Shown: piece by piece, positions 12,680-21,673 of the stretch
How the letters are laid out: each line of letters opens with the position of its first letter
Numbering within the stretch: the first letter of the stretch is position 1
From: Ilyonectria destructans
Taxonomy: Eukaryota > Ascomycota > Sordariomycetes > Hypocreales > Nectriaceae
DNA length: 64,000 nt
Assembly: GCA_020740775.1 (NCBI GenBank)
Contig: JAHEWK010000004.1
Location: 1,426,001-1,490,000 of the forward strand
Direction: 5' to 3'
Translations under genes and position numbers: made by a program
Notes under the pieces: generated by a model
Database searches by the model: none
Told to the model about the DNA's origin: nothing
The model's input: only the letters and a program-made list of their open reading frames with translations

Positions 12680-13521
12680 CTATTTTGCCTCCTGCTGGAC
12701 TGGCTTTTTCGGCCACCAAATCATAGCAGTGACAGTGACACCTTCACCACCACCCTGCTTCGCACCCTTCGAATTGACCTTACCCTTGCCTAAGGTGATC
12801 TCATCAATCGTCTCGAACCCGAAACGTGTAAACTGTTGCGCCGAGTACTTGGTTGTCGCCTCGAGCCAGATCGGCTTGTTGACCTTCCGTGCTTCATCCA
12901 GAAGCCTCTCCACCATGGCTGCTAGTAGTCCTTGCTTGCGGTGCGCAGGGTCAGTCGCCGTGACAAGGACGTAGAAACAGTCACGAAGCTTTGGGCCCGG
13001 GAGGACGGTTGCCTTGACCTTGTCCACGGCTCCTAGGTAGCTGAATAGTAGGCGCTGTTACGATATGAGCCACGTCCTTTGGTAATCATACGGCAGTAAA
13101 GGGAAAGACTAACAATCGTAGGTTTAACTCCCCCAGAAAGAGTCGCTGAGATACCGTCAGACCGCCAAATGGTGCCGAGACCGTCGTACTTTTGCCCCGG
13201 CTCTGACACGGCCATGACAGAGCCCCAGTCGCGGGCATCGAGGACGAAGCCGCCGCATTCAAAGGACGAGCGGACGACGGAGCGGATCATGGCCCAGAGC
13301 TTTTTGTGACGCTCCTCATCGCGGGACTCCATGAAGATCCACGCGAAAAGGGGGTCATCGTAGAAGGCCGGGACCATAATATTGGTGGTCTTTTGGAAGG
13401 CGTTGGTCCATTCTGCGCCTGCGGGCCGATGTTAGCTACCATGGCTCTTCTCCAAGAATTCTGCATCGAGCAGCGAACCTTTTCGATGCAGGCGCACCTC
13501 GATTGGTGCTTGTGTCGCCAT
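12680..13521 (-). CDS. GNAT family N-acetyltransferase
   Basis: Complement of exons 13521-13479, 13418-13114 and 13054-12680; introns of 60 and 59 bp; 240 residues. The N-terminal half carries the pattern typical of fungal GNATs (FYDDPLFAWIF, a helix, then GGFVLDA). The acetyl-CoA binding segment FYVLVTATDPAHRKQGLLAA contains the RxxGxxA-type motif A, and the C-terminal strand-helix-strand (KPIWLEATTKYSAQQFTRFG, FETIDEITLG) matches motif B. The acceptor at 13055 was chosen because only it keeps the frame (SYLGAVDKVKATV). The family resembles puromycin-N-acetyltransferase-type proteins; a small-molecule acceptor is likely but unidentified. Confidence 0.85.
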
Positions 13522-14510
13522 TGTTGGTGGACGTGGAATGTTTAGGATGGTTGGAGAACGCGTGACGTGTTAGTACAAATTAGATTGCCTGGCGTTCCCG
13601 ACAAGATTAAAGCGTCTGATAGTGTCGCCAGCATCGCCTGATAGATCCGACCCGGAAATGCGAAATAACAATTCGACTTTGAAAGAATAATTCAATTGAA
13701 CACGTAGAGATGAACCGCGGCAGTAGCTATTGTAACGTTAGTCAAGCTAATTTATACTGTCAAGTGGTGAGGATGATTGCTTAGTGGCGAGGACAATTAT
13801 GCCCTGCGACAGATCAGAGAGCAACGACATCAAGCGCTCTCACCGTGAATATCGTCTGATTGGTGGGTCGAATGCGGATGGAACATGATCCATGGCTGCC
13901 CCACGTTGCATTTATTCTCTTCTGGTAGTCGGCGCCCTCTCGACGCGTACCATTATCCTCATGCCTTGCCTCGTATTTCAAGCAATCAACATCCACGTCA
14001 CTGTGATGCCGGCATCAACAGCATGATGTTTCTCCACCTGAAAAAATTAGACACAAACAAGGATTAAAAAAAAAGACATCCAGCTTGGTAAATTGGCTAA
14101 AGACACGCTGGACACTGCTGGTTTGTAGTTCAATACAAGCAATACCGCAAACGCAAACCTGGGTGAGTGTACGCTGTCCTGTCAAACAATCTCATCTGTT
14201 TTGCTATTGCGCAATGCAGTCGCCCTCTCATGACATGACGTAGGGGTCTAAGACAAAATTCCAACTCTCCACAGTCTTGCCAATTTTAACCCATTTTATG
14301 TCAACTTGTAACGTACGTTCTGAATACCATTGAGGCAAGGCCCTGGAGTGACGAACGGTGCTGTAAGCACTACAGCGATACCAATTTGCGGCGCCGCACG
14401 GCCCCGTTCGGAACCCTAATCGGGTAATTTCCCTCACCACCATATCCACACACAATATCACGCCGCCGCGGCCCCATTTGAATGCAAATAACTCGCGCAA
14501 TTCTCCATCA
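13522..14510. other. Intergenic region upstream of tRNA-Gly
   Basis: It includes the GNAT promoter side. The rest is mixed to AT-rich sequence with no supported gene. Confidence 0.45.
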
Positions 14511-14592
14511 GCGTAATTGGTTTAGTGGTAAAATTCTCCGTTGCCATTCGTGTAACGTCGGGGAGCCCTGGGTTCGATTCCCAGATTACGCA
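14511..14592 (+). tRNA. tRNA-Gly(GCC) with 11-nt intron, copy 1
   Basis: The acceptor stem GCGTAAT pairs with ATTACGC, with discriminator A at 14592. The D arm and T arm (CTGGG-TTCGATT-CCCAG) are intact. The anticodon GCC lies at 14543-14545. An intron of 11 nt (about 14547-14557) after A37 leaves the normal loop TTGCCAT. A T5 run about 40 nt downstream can terminate Pol III. The sequence is identical over 82 nt, intron included, to the inverted copy at 15194-15275. Confidence 0.95.
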
Positions 14593-15193
14593 AAACAGCC
14601 GTGTCCAGACGGCAACTTGTTCTTTGTGATCTCTTTTTGCTCTTCTAAATGAAGACAACCGTTAGATGGATGGTCAGGGTACCGGACTAAAGCTTGACTG
14701 TAGTTAGAGTTGTAATACCGCTGCTTTTACTTATATTCAAGTGTCTTCTTTGTTAACTACTTCTGTACTGAGTTACTTTAGAGAAGTGTGCAAGCTGGAC
14801 CAGTATGCTCAGCCCACAATAGACCCCTGAGCCACTGGGCCAAAAAATATCCATTTATTCAAGCAAGGTGCATTATTGAAACTGCGCTGCATATATGATT
14901 CAAGGCCCGAGAGCTCTGGGGGCCGTCGCCGCACAGTACCTATGGTACTTGCAGCCCTGCCGACAGCACCACGATACTAAGCTCTACAACAAGAAGGTTT
15001 TTGATATTAACCAAGTTCTCCAGTTACATCTCTAAGCTTATTAGTACACGGAAAGAGTGTATGTCTATCTAACAGTTGTGTCTCTCAAGGTAGTTGGTTA
15101 GTTGTGTTAACAGTGATGCAAAAGTGGACAATTTTCCAAAAATTGCAGAAAACACCAAAAATATAGTATAATATTATTCAGATAGAGTAATAA
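14593..15193. other. Spacer between inverted tRNA-Gly genes
   Basis: About 600 bp of AT-rich sequence without a supported gene. It forms the loop of the inverted repeat made by the two identical tRNA genes and carries T-runs usable as terminators by both. Confidence 0.5.
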
Positions 15194-15275
15194 TGCGTAA
15201 TCTGGGAATCGAACCCAGGGCTCCCCGACGTTACACGAATGGCAACGGAGAATTTTACCACTAAACCAATTACGC
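15194..15275 (-). tRNA. tRNA-Gly(GCC) with 11-nt intron, copy 2
   Basis: The reverse complement starts GCGTAATTGGTTTAGTGG and is identical to the copy at 14511-14592 over all 82 nt, including the intron after position 37. Downstream on the minus strand a T5 run (plus-strand AAAAA near 15154) is a plausible terminator. Confidence 0.95.
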
Positions 15276-16017
15276 TGAGGTGGTTGTGAGGATGGATCCG
15301 CACTTGATGGACGGCTGGCGGCTTGAACTGTCTCATATCGGCGTCGACCGACGTAAGAGAAAAAGAAGTACCATACTCGCATCGAAAATGCTTGGAAATA
15401 TTAACCCAGCACGAACGGGTACTATTTAGCCCTTTAGCAACAAGATTGGCGCCAGTCCTCCTCAAGACAGATTGATTCATGGCCTAGGCGCGGCACCGCT
15501 CTTTGGCCATAGCCCAGATAAAAGATTTAATCTCTTGGCTTATTCACAAGAAGTTCACTGAAGTAACACTTCAAGAAATCCTTTCCCCAGCCTGCGGCAA
15601 AGACACAACCATTGCTAAATATCTAGGCTGCTGCGTGGAAGGCCGTGTCTTCCCCTATTCCTTGAACTAAGTCTTTACTGGGGAGCGGAAAGTCAAAATA
15701 CAAGGTTACTTGACAAATGCTCATGTGTGGATCGCAAAGGTCGTCGTCTCTCTTTTTACGTCTGCGTTCATTCTTCTCTAAGTTGCTCTGGGTACCGTGC
15801 ACCGTTATTGTTTGACACAACCAGTTCTCTATGGAGTACTACCACACCAACCCATGACGCACCGGTAGCGTGAAGGAGGGCGCGGAGGCATTTCGAAGTG
15901 GGGTATCGTAGGTTACAATACTCCCTCGTGATAGAAATGAGCTTCCGTGAGAATAAATTGACGTGATTGAAGAAAGGCCAGAGGAGACGTTGAGAAGAAC
16001 AAAATTAATGTCCAAAG
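15276..16017. other. Intergenic region
   Basis: No gene supported. It contains the upstream side of the minus-strand tRNA-Gly and possibly the 3' UTR of the small minus-strand gene ending at 16018. Confidence 0.4.
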
Positions 16018-16314
16018 CTAGATTGCAGCAAGAATCCACCACCTTTCCCAACTCAGCTCAGACTTGATGACGAGATTTCCTTTTCCAAACATCCTTCGGT
16101 AAAACTTGTGTGTTACCGGCGATGACCTCGCCTGCTTGCTTAGCTGAGCTGCATTCTCGTTGGTCAAGAAATTGGCGATGCAGGAAGCAACAGTCGCAGG
16201 CATTGAACTCCGAAATTCGTTGAATTCCTTGACAACTCTGGCGTTCACTCTTTTCTGATCATCGTCACCATCTGGGAGTTGGGCGATTGTGAGCCTTGGA
16301 TTGCCTCTCGGCAT
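16018..16314 (-). CDS. Small hypothetical protein
   Basis: An open frame of 98 codons from ATG at 16314 (MPRGNPRLTIAQLPDGDDDQ) with balanced composition (VVKEFNEFRSSMPATVASCI, FLTNENAAQLSKQARSSPVT). The frame stays open further upstream to 16587, but that part is Gln/His/Thr-rich and looks like translated 5' leader. I do not recognise the protein; it has no signal peptide or membrane segment. It is transcribed away from the gene starting at 16939, so the two could share a promoter. An intron near the 3' end (GTGGTG...TCTAG at about 16038-16018) would alter the C-terminus. It may be an orphan gene or a chance frame. Confidence 0.35.
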   Translation of the reverse strand: MPRGNPRLTIAQLPDGDDDQKRVNARVVKEFNEFRSSMPATVASCIANFLTNENAAQLSKQARSSPVTHKFYRRMFGKGNLVIKSELSWERWWILAAI

Positions 16315-16938
16315 GGCGTCTGGTTGTGAGAATCGATGTGTAAGGAAACGGGTATACTGCAAGGGTGTGCCAGTAATGCTGGTGATGTCTTGAGGTGACG
16401 TCTTGAGAGAGTTGAGTTCTGGTGTAGTGCTTGAAATGTCTTGAAGAAAGTGGTGGTGTTGTTGAAAGAGTAGAGTTCTTTTCTGTTCTGTTGTGTGGTG
16501 TTGAGTTATTTGCAGCAGTGTGTTAATAAAGCAGCTTATCTCTAAAGAAATTCTGTCCTTCTCCTTTTTCAGTGGGCAGTAGTACATATTTTAAGAGTTT
16601 CAAACAAATAACCTAGAGGCACTGCACACTCAGGTATCTACATTGATTCACACAACCCAATCTCCCGTCTTAATCCAACCATTTCCGTGTTCTGCCCCTC
16701 CACCCATTAACAAAACACCTACGACACTGGCACCTGGCAGCCAGCTGGCACACAACCCCGGAGGTTCTTTTCAATTCGCCATCTTTCCTCTGCAATCAGC
16801 GCAGAATTTTCTTGCGGTTGGCTACCTATAAAAGCCCCTCTCATTCTGACAAGCTGAAGAAGCTTTCCTTGCCCACAACAACATCACACTCTCGCCCTCA
16901 TTTCAACCACACCACTCTGAGATCACCGCTGCACACAC
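16315..16938. other. Divergent promoter region
   Basis: About 620 bp between the putative small minus-strand gene and the plus-strand orphan gene. The plus-strand side is C/T- and CA-rich with a TATAAAAG box at 16827-16834. Nothing else is recognisable. Confidence 0.45.
16827..16834 (+). promoter_or_regulatory. TATA box of the orphan gene at 16939
   Basis: TATAAAAG lies 105 bp upstream of the ATG and is followed by a CT- and CA-rich leader, a normal arrangement for a fungal Pol II promoter. It supports the view that the downstream orphan gene is, or was, transcribed. Confidence 0.5.
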
Positions 16939-17763
16939 ATGACTCTGATCGCAACAATGTCATCCTCTGAGGCTGATGATCACGATCACGAGGGTTCTGA
17001 GGGCGAGATTCCCCGAGCCAACGTTTCCCAGACGAAACTCTGGCTCTCGGTTGAGGATCCTTCTATCCTCACCCCGGCGGAAATTGTGGCCGCAAACAAC
17101 CTGGGAATTGTGAGATCATTCCCGCACTACACTGACCACCTTACTAACTAGAACATACAGGTGGCTCAGCAGAACGAGAAGCTCATGAGCATGATGACCA
17201 AGCTCGTCGCCGACATGGAGTAAGTGCATCCTTCATCGCCAACAGTACCAGAGTCCTGATCATCTAGGCGTCTCCAAACCTCTCGTAGCTCCTCTGCCGC
17301 CAGCAGCCGCCAGTCTTCTGTCAGCGCGGCATCCATTGGAAATACTGATGATGGAACGGAAGCCGAGGGTCGAATGGTGGACGCATACAATAAGCTTCGC
17401 GGGGAATACTTCGACATCATCTATCAGGCATTCCGGGCCTTCATCTCAGCAAGTGGAAAACTCTCGTTGGCCACCAGATCCCGGAACATGGTGCCCAACA
17501 GCAAAGCGTTCACGAAATCAGCCATCGAGAGAATGACCGGATTTGAGGATGAAGATGCTCGTACGTACCCTTGTCTACCCTTTGCATACACTGGCTAATG
17601 AATTTTTATTACAGGCATCGCCGCTGAACTTATGGGTGCTATTGCCGACGACCAGGCCATCGAGCTTTACATCTCGCTGAGCCGACGTTTCAAAGGCGAG
17701 AAGATCGAGACCCATGAAGTCGGCACGCCCGCAAAGGAACAGGGCGGTTCGTCATCCAAGTGA
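16939..17763 (+). CDS. Orphan coiled-coil protein ending at a probable premature stop
   Basis: Four exons: 16939-17109, 17161-17219, 17268-17560 and 17615-17763, with introns of 51, 48 and 54 bp; 223 residues. A Met at 16957 could also start the protein. It begins with an acidic Ser-rich segment, continues with a helical stretch (TPAEIVAANNLGI, then VAQQNEKLMSMMTKLVADME) likely to form a coiled coil, a Ser-rich linker and a second helical region (IAAELMGAIADDQAIELYIS). I recognise no domain. The frame ends AAG-TGA. In the related relic at 51.3 kb the same position reads AAG-CGA and the frame runs on into an Arg-rich tail, so this TGA looks like a C-to-T nonsense change. Beyond it the sequence still reads as a basic then acidic tail, with one frame shift, to about 17908. 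Confidence 0.55.
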
Positions 17764-18369
17764 CTGTCTTGTCGTCGCCGCATCTTCGACTCCGATGACG
17801 AGCAGACCACCGAGGAGAATCAGGGTGCGTCGTCAACCAAGCGTGGTCGCAGGTGACGAGCAGGTCGCCAAGGATGATGCTGGTGGCAAGCAGAGTACCA
17901 CCGAATGATGGTGTTGCCCTTCGATCAAGTCACAGACTCATGATCTTTTTAGAGTGTTATCTCTGAGGGAAACACGAGGGTAGAGAACGGCTAGCAGTGC
18001 GCTTTTTTAACACATAGCAAACGTATGTAGTTTAAACACTCTGGTTTGTGGAATAACTATGCAATTTCTCCATGGATTTAATGACTGGTCCTTATGGTTG
18101 CGTGTTCTCCTCGTGTATTGTGGTTATGCTGTCCGAACAGGCGCAGGCACTGGATACGAACCGAGTCCTGAATGGAGTAAAATAAAAACATAAGAATAAA
18201 GTAAAAGAATAAAGACAAATAAAAGTTTAGAAATAAAATAACCATATAATAAGTCACCTAATCAGTTATTTATGCCCTCTTAGGATTGTCGAATTGCCTT
18301 GGCCTGCCTCCCATGCTTTGACGGATTCCGTGCCACGCTCAGAACTGGATTTACAAATAACCTGGACCA
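17764..18369. other. Former C-terminus/3' UTR and AT-rich block
   Basis: 17764-17908 keeps protein-like sequence of the upstream gene's lost tail (FDSDDEQTTEENQG in the original frame; GDEQVAKDDAGGKQSTTE in the next). 17909-18100 is homologous to the 3' flank of the relic at 51.3 kb. 18178-18265 is A/T-rich, with long A-runs on the plus strand, and resembles a decayed element. Confidence 0.5.
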
Positions 18370-19106
18370 ATGCCTCAGGAAACGGCATTGATTCAGCGGG
18401 TTTGCTCCTTTTGTCGCCGAGATTTCGACTACTTACTCGTCAGCTTCCAATCTGGAGACCTCGGCAGTATGCGCTCATCTACTCTTAAATCGTTTGCGCT
18501 ACGTCCGTCGTCGGGCCTAGGGCGACTTGAAGCACTACCAAAGGATGGCTGGACAGACCCCAGGCTGTCTGACGCATTGAATGAGTTCGATCAGCAGTTC
18601 GGAAAGCAGGTCAAAGGTATGGCATACCCGGGCGCTCCACCAAAACGCTATGTACCATCACTATTAGATGATGATGATATGCCGGTTCCCACAACTCCTG
18701 CGCAGAAGAAGAAGTCAAGGAGGAAGAAGAAGAAGAACCAGCCGACTATTGGTAACGATTCTCTTGCCACTGCGGACATAGGAAATCATGATGCTACGGT
18801 TATGACGGCTTCTGGGCCAGAGTTGAAGACGCCGACGAAGGATGGCGCTTTTGGTAGCCATCTGGCAGCAGTTCCATCAGATATTGCTGACGATGCCGCG
18901 AGCGCAGCGAGTTCCGAATCAGAGTCAAAGCCGCTGGAGGAGAGAGTTACCTTTGATGATCGTCAGGCCTGGGGTGAGCAAACTCCTGAACTGCAGACAA
19001 AAGATCGACCGGATTCCAGGTGCCAAGCATGTCACTGAGCCAGCTGTTGAGCCTGTCACCGACAAGAATCTTCAGAAACCCGTCGAGTCAATCTAGACAG
19101 CGACTG

Positions 19107-19433
19107 TTATTCTTCTTATTCTTCTTATTCTTCTTATTCTTCTTATTCTTCTTATTCTTCTTATTCTTCTTATTCTTCTTATTCTTCTTATTCTTCTTAT
19201 TCTTCTTATTCTTCTTATTCTTCTTATTCTTCTTATTCTTCTTATTCTTCTTATTCTTCTTATTCTTCTTATTCTTCTTATTCTTCTTATTCTTCTTATT
19301 CTTCTTATTCTTCTTATTCTTCTTATTCTTCTTATTCTTCTTATTCTTCTTATTCTTCTTATTCTTCTTATTCTTCTTATTCTTCTTATTCTTCTTATTC
19401 TTCTTATTCTTCTTATTCTTCTTATTCTTCTTA
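19107..19433. repeat. 9-bp tandem repeat (TTATTCTTC)n, about 36 copies
   Basis: About 327 bp of perfect 9-bp units with no visible base change. Because the unit is a multiple of three without stops, both strands are open: Phe-Phe-Leu on the plus strand and Lys-Asn-Lys on the minus strand. It forms the tail of the retroposon-like insert. Confidence 0.97.
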
Positions 19434-19582
19434 GGAACTGTATAGGTCTGGTTGATATTGAGTCGATATTGTCTATCCCTAGTCAGATGAAACCTCCCTC
19501 CTCCGGGAAAATTCGTATGCCTTCGGACCAAGATCGGCTCCTCAGCCGACTCATGCCTTCTCTCACCATAGGCCTATTCTAT

Positions 19583-19604
19583 CTCGAGGCGGGATCGCCT
19601 CGAG
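19583..19604. repeat. Perfect 9-bp hairpin in the insert
   Basis: CTCGAGGCG (19583-19591) and CGCCTCGAG (19596-19604) are separated by a 4-nt loop GGAT. It is part of the structured insert body. Confidence 0.85.
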
Positions 19605-19645
19605 TCCTTCTCTACCCCCTCTCTCTCCCTGCGGCGGGTGGATGC

Positions 19646-19720
19646 TACCCCATTGACAGTGAATCATACCCGGAAGCCCGGCTGGCTTAGTCCCGGGCTT
19701 GACTCACTGTCAATGGGGTA
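19646..19720. repeat. Nested hairpin, 17-bp outer and 8-bp inner stems
   Basis: The arms TACCCCATTGACAGTGA (19646-19662) and TCACTGTCAATGGGGTA (19704-19720) are perfect reverse complements. Inside them AAGCCCGG (19674-19681) pairs with CCGGGCTT (19693-19700). The plus strand continues as TATATAATC directly after the outer arm. Confidence 0.9.
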
Positions 19721-20461
19721 TATAATCTTCTGCTACCTCCGCCCTCGATCCTTTCTTTTCCTTCCTTCCTCACCACCTCTTTCGAGGCAAGTCTCGACCC
19801 GACCTCGAGTCTTCAGCGACTGTTATAAAGAAAGGCAAACAGTGCCAATCAAGACACGGAGGTCGTCGATCATGGGCAGGTGAGCGTCGCTGGAGACCAA
19901 CAGGGCGTTCGCAATGGTCAGACGAGCATCAGCCGTGGTGGCGAGTGTTGCACTGAGGGCCAGCAGATCGCTGACCACGATCAGAAGAACGACACGGAAG
20001 GCCATGATAATATGGACGAAGACAAGCAGAACGCCAATGAGGGTGGTGGCATGCCCAGTCGCAAACGCAAACGTTCTGCGGGAGAGGGCGACGGTGAAGA
20101 ATCCAAGTCCGGGAAAGATGGGAAGCGCCACAAGCACAATTCGGGGAAAGGGAAGAAGAACAAGTTGACGAAGAAGATGGCGAAGAACAAGATGGTGGTG
20201 AAGGAGGCGGAGGAGAAGACGAGCGATTCTGCGCGCAGATCAGTGGCCTTTGAGGCTGATGCTGCTTTTGAAGAATCGCATCCGTCCAAGTTCCGAGAGC
20301 TTCACGACGAGTTTGCTACTTTCAAGAAGCGCGAATTCGAAAGAAAGGTACACTTTCAGAGAGCGTTTGCATCGCTTTCCGAAACAATTGCAACGCTCTC
20401 TCAGACGGTTTCAATCATCAAGAACACCCCAAGACAAGAACAACCAAGAGAAACTCGATAA

Positions 20462-21545
20462 TGGTGCTCTCGGACTGCAGATAACCGCGCTTTTCAAAGT
20501 TGTCGACGATATTTCTGATAAGATGAAGGGTTTTGAGGTCGAGCATTCGCACACACAGCTACCGCTATTTGCATACATAATTACACAATCAATCCTACTT
20601 TATCAAGAGGTTAGGGGGCCCTAGTACACATATACCCAGAGGGGGGACTAGAAGCTTAACAGATATAAAAAAAAAACACCAACAATAGGATCAACAATAC
20701 AGACTATATACCCGGTCCACTTAAAAAGTTAACAGTTTCAATTCTCCTTATAATTATCCATAATCCCAATAAAGCAGTTTAGGAAATAAATATTTAAGAT
20801 AAGATACTTATTTTTAGTATTAACTTATAATAAGAATTATTTATCTTATTTATTACATTCAATTTAATAAGAACAGTAATTGTTTAGTTTGATATTATAC
20901 CATTCAATTGTACATATAGTAGGAAAGGCAATATAGGTATCGGCAGTTAGTTATTATAGTCCACGGGATTCCTCTCGATGCCGAGAACTTGAAATCCAGA
21001 AAAATTACAATTGCCAAGTCTCTGTAAGGTATGATCATTTGGCCAACTTCCTTTAGGGCGTCATTGCGTGGCCGTGCCGAGCACGGTGGCTCCACGTCGG
21101 TACAATTTTGGTGAAGAGTAACTTGGGGCCAACTTAGTGCAGAGACAACGTCGTGGGCGGCTCATGGAAGTTGGTGATGAAGCATGTGGGCAGGGATGGA
21201 GTAGCGAGTCCAATACCTGCCCGAACGGCAACATAGAATTAGAGCTGGTATCCTGATCCACTTCAAATAAAATGGTGTCTGGTCCGTTCTGGAATCAAGT
21301 ACGACGCAAATTTGTGTGTTATAATCTACGCCAACGCCGTGGAGAGAAGTGCAGTACGAGAGAACCAACGGCACCACAGCGCACTTGGAAGTTTGCACTA
21401 TCAACTTTATTCAACCTTCACAACTAGATGAATGGTATTCCAGCCTATTCTTTTGACTTTTACACCGCATTGAAGTCCTTTCGTATTGGCAGCAGTCAGA
21501 ATTCCAGGACATAGTCCACATGAAGCTCCCATGATCTTCAACAAT
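20462..21545. other. Intergenic, AT-rich relic block
   Basis: 20640-20960 is strongly AT-rich with A-runs and TTATT/AATAA strings and no coding potential, like a decayed repeat. 20960-21545 is mixed sequence without a supported gene. Confidence 0.5.
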
Positions 21546-21673
21546 GCGGGTTTAGCTCAGCTGGGGTATGTTACTACATTATTCCCCATTCGAGATTCAA
21601 TAACTAACCTTCACTGACAGAGAGCGTCAGACTGAAGATCTGAAGGTCATGTGTTCGATCCACATAAGCCGCA
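21546..21673 (+). tRNA. tRNA-Phe(GAA)-like gene with a 55-bp D-loop intron
   Basis: The 5' part GCGGGTTTAGCTCAGCTGGG (21546-21565) and the 3' part (21621-21673: D-stem GAGC, anticodon loop CTGAAGA with anticodon GAA, T arm ATGTG-TTCGATC-CACAT, acceptor AAGCCGC, A73) join into a standard-size tRNA-Phe. Between positions 20 and 21 lie 55 bp (21566-21620) that start GTATGT, contain CTAAC at 21604-21608 and end ACAG, exactly like the spliceosomal introns of the protein genes here. No intron is present at the canonical 37/38 site. Boxes A and B are intact and about 85 bp apart. The one visible flaw is a G-G mismatch at acceptor pair 5:68. It could be a functional gene with an unusual intron or a pseudogene. 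Confidence 0.8.

Larger units (their letters stand above)
19111..19813 (-). mobile_element. Retroposon-like (SINE-like) insertion, minus orientation
   Basis: A 13-bp direct repeat, CAGCGACTGTTAT, stands at 19098-19110 and 19814-19826 and looks like a target-site duplication. Read on the minus strand the insert has a 380-bp body (19813-19434) followed by a simple-repeat tail of AAGAATAAG units (19433-19111) that abuts one target copy. That order (body, simple tail, long target duplication) is the layout of target-primed retroposition, not of DNA transposons or LTR elements. The body codes for nothing but holds two perfect hairpins. I do not recognise the family and see no tRNA-like box A/B pair. 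Confidence 0.5.
18370..20461 (+). pseudogene. Lys-rich nuclear-type orphan gene split by an insertion
   Basis: The 5' part (18370-19096) reads as a basic and acidic low-complexity protein: SLLDDDDMPVPTTPAQKKKS, a run of Arg/Lys that looks like a nuclear localisation signal, and acidic Ser-rich segments. A likely 46-bp intron (18974-19019, GTGAGC...TTCCAG) joins it to GAKHVTEPAVEPVTDKN, ending at TAG (19094-19096). The 3' part is open from 19829 to 20461: another NLS-like cluster (PSRKRKRS), a Lys-rich stretch and a C-terminal helix (FATFKKREFERKVHFQRAFA). A 703-bp insertion (19111-19813) with a 13-bp direct repeat lies between. Even after removing the insertion the two parts are not in one clean frame, so the gene was either already damaged or has an intron I cannot place. 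No domain recognised. Confidence 0.45.

Noticed and set aside
14084..14160. A tRNA-like pattern (TTGTAGTTCAATACAA) near 14.1 kb
   Set aside because: No acceptor or anticodon stem can be formed; only a weak box-B-like string.
17849..17870. A 28-nt GTGCGT...CGCAG segment as a mini-intron in the orphan gene's tail
   Set aside because: Too short for a spliceosomal intron; a small indel in a decaying tail is simpler.
18974..19019. A frameshift in the Lys-rich orphan gene at about 19.0 kb
   Set aside because: Better explained as a 46-bp intron with GTGAGC and TTCCAG that restores the protein-like frame.
19105..19826. The 19-kb insert as a solo LTR or DNA transposon
   Set aside because: Ends are not TG...CA, there are no terminal inverted repeats, and the target duplication is 13 bp next to a simple-repeat tail, which fits retroposition better.
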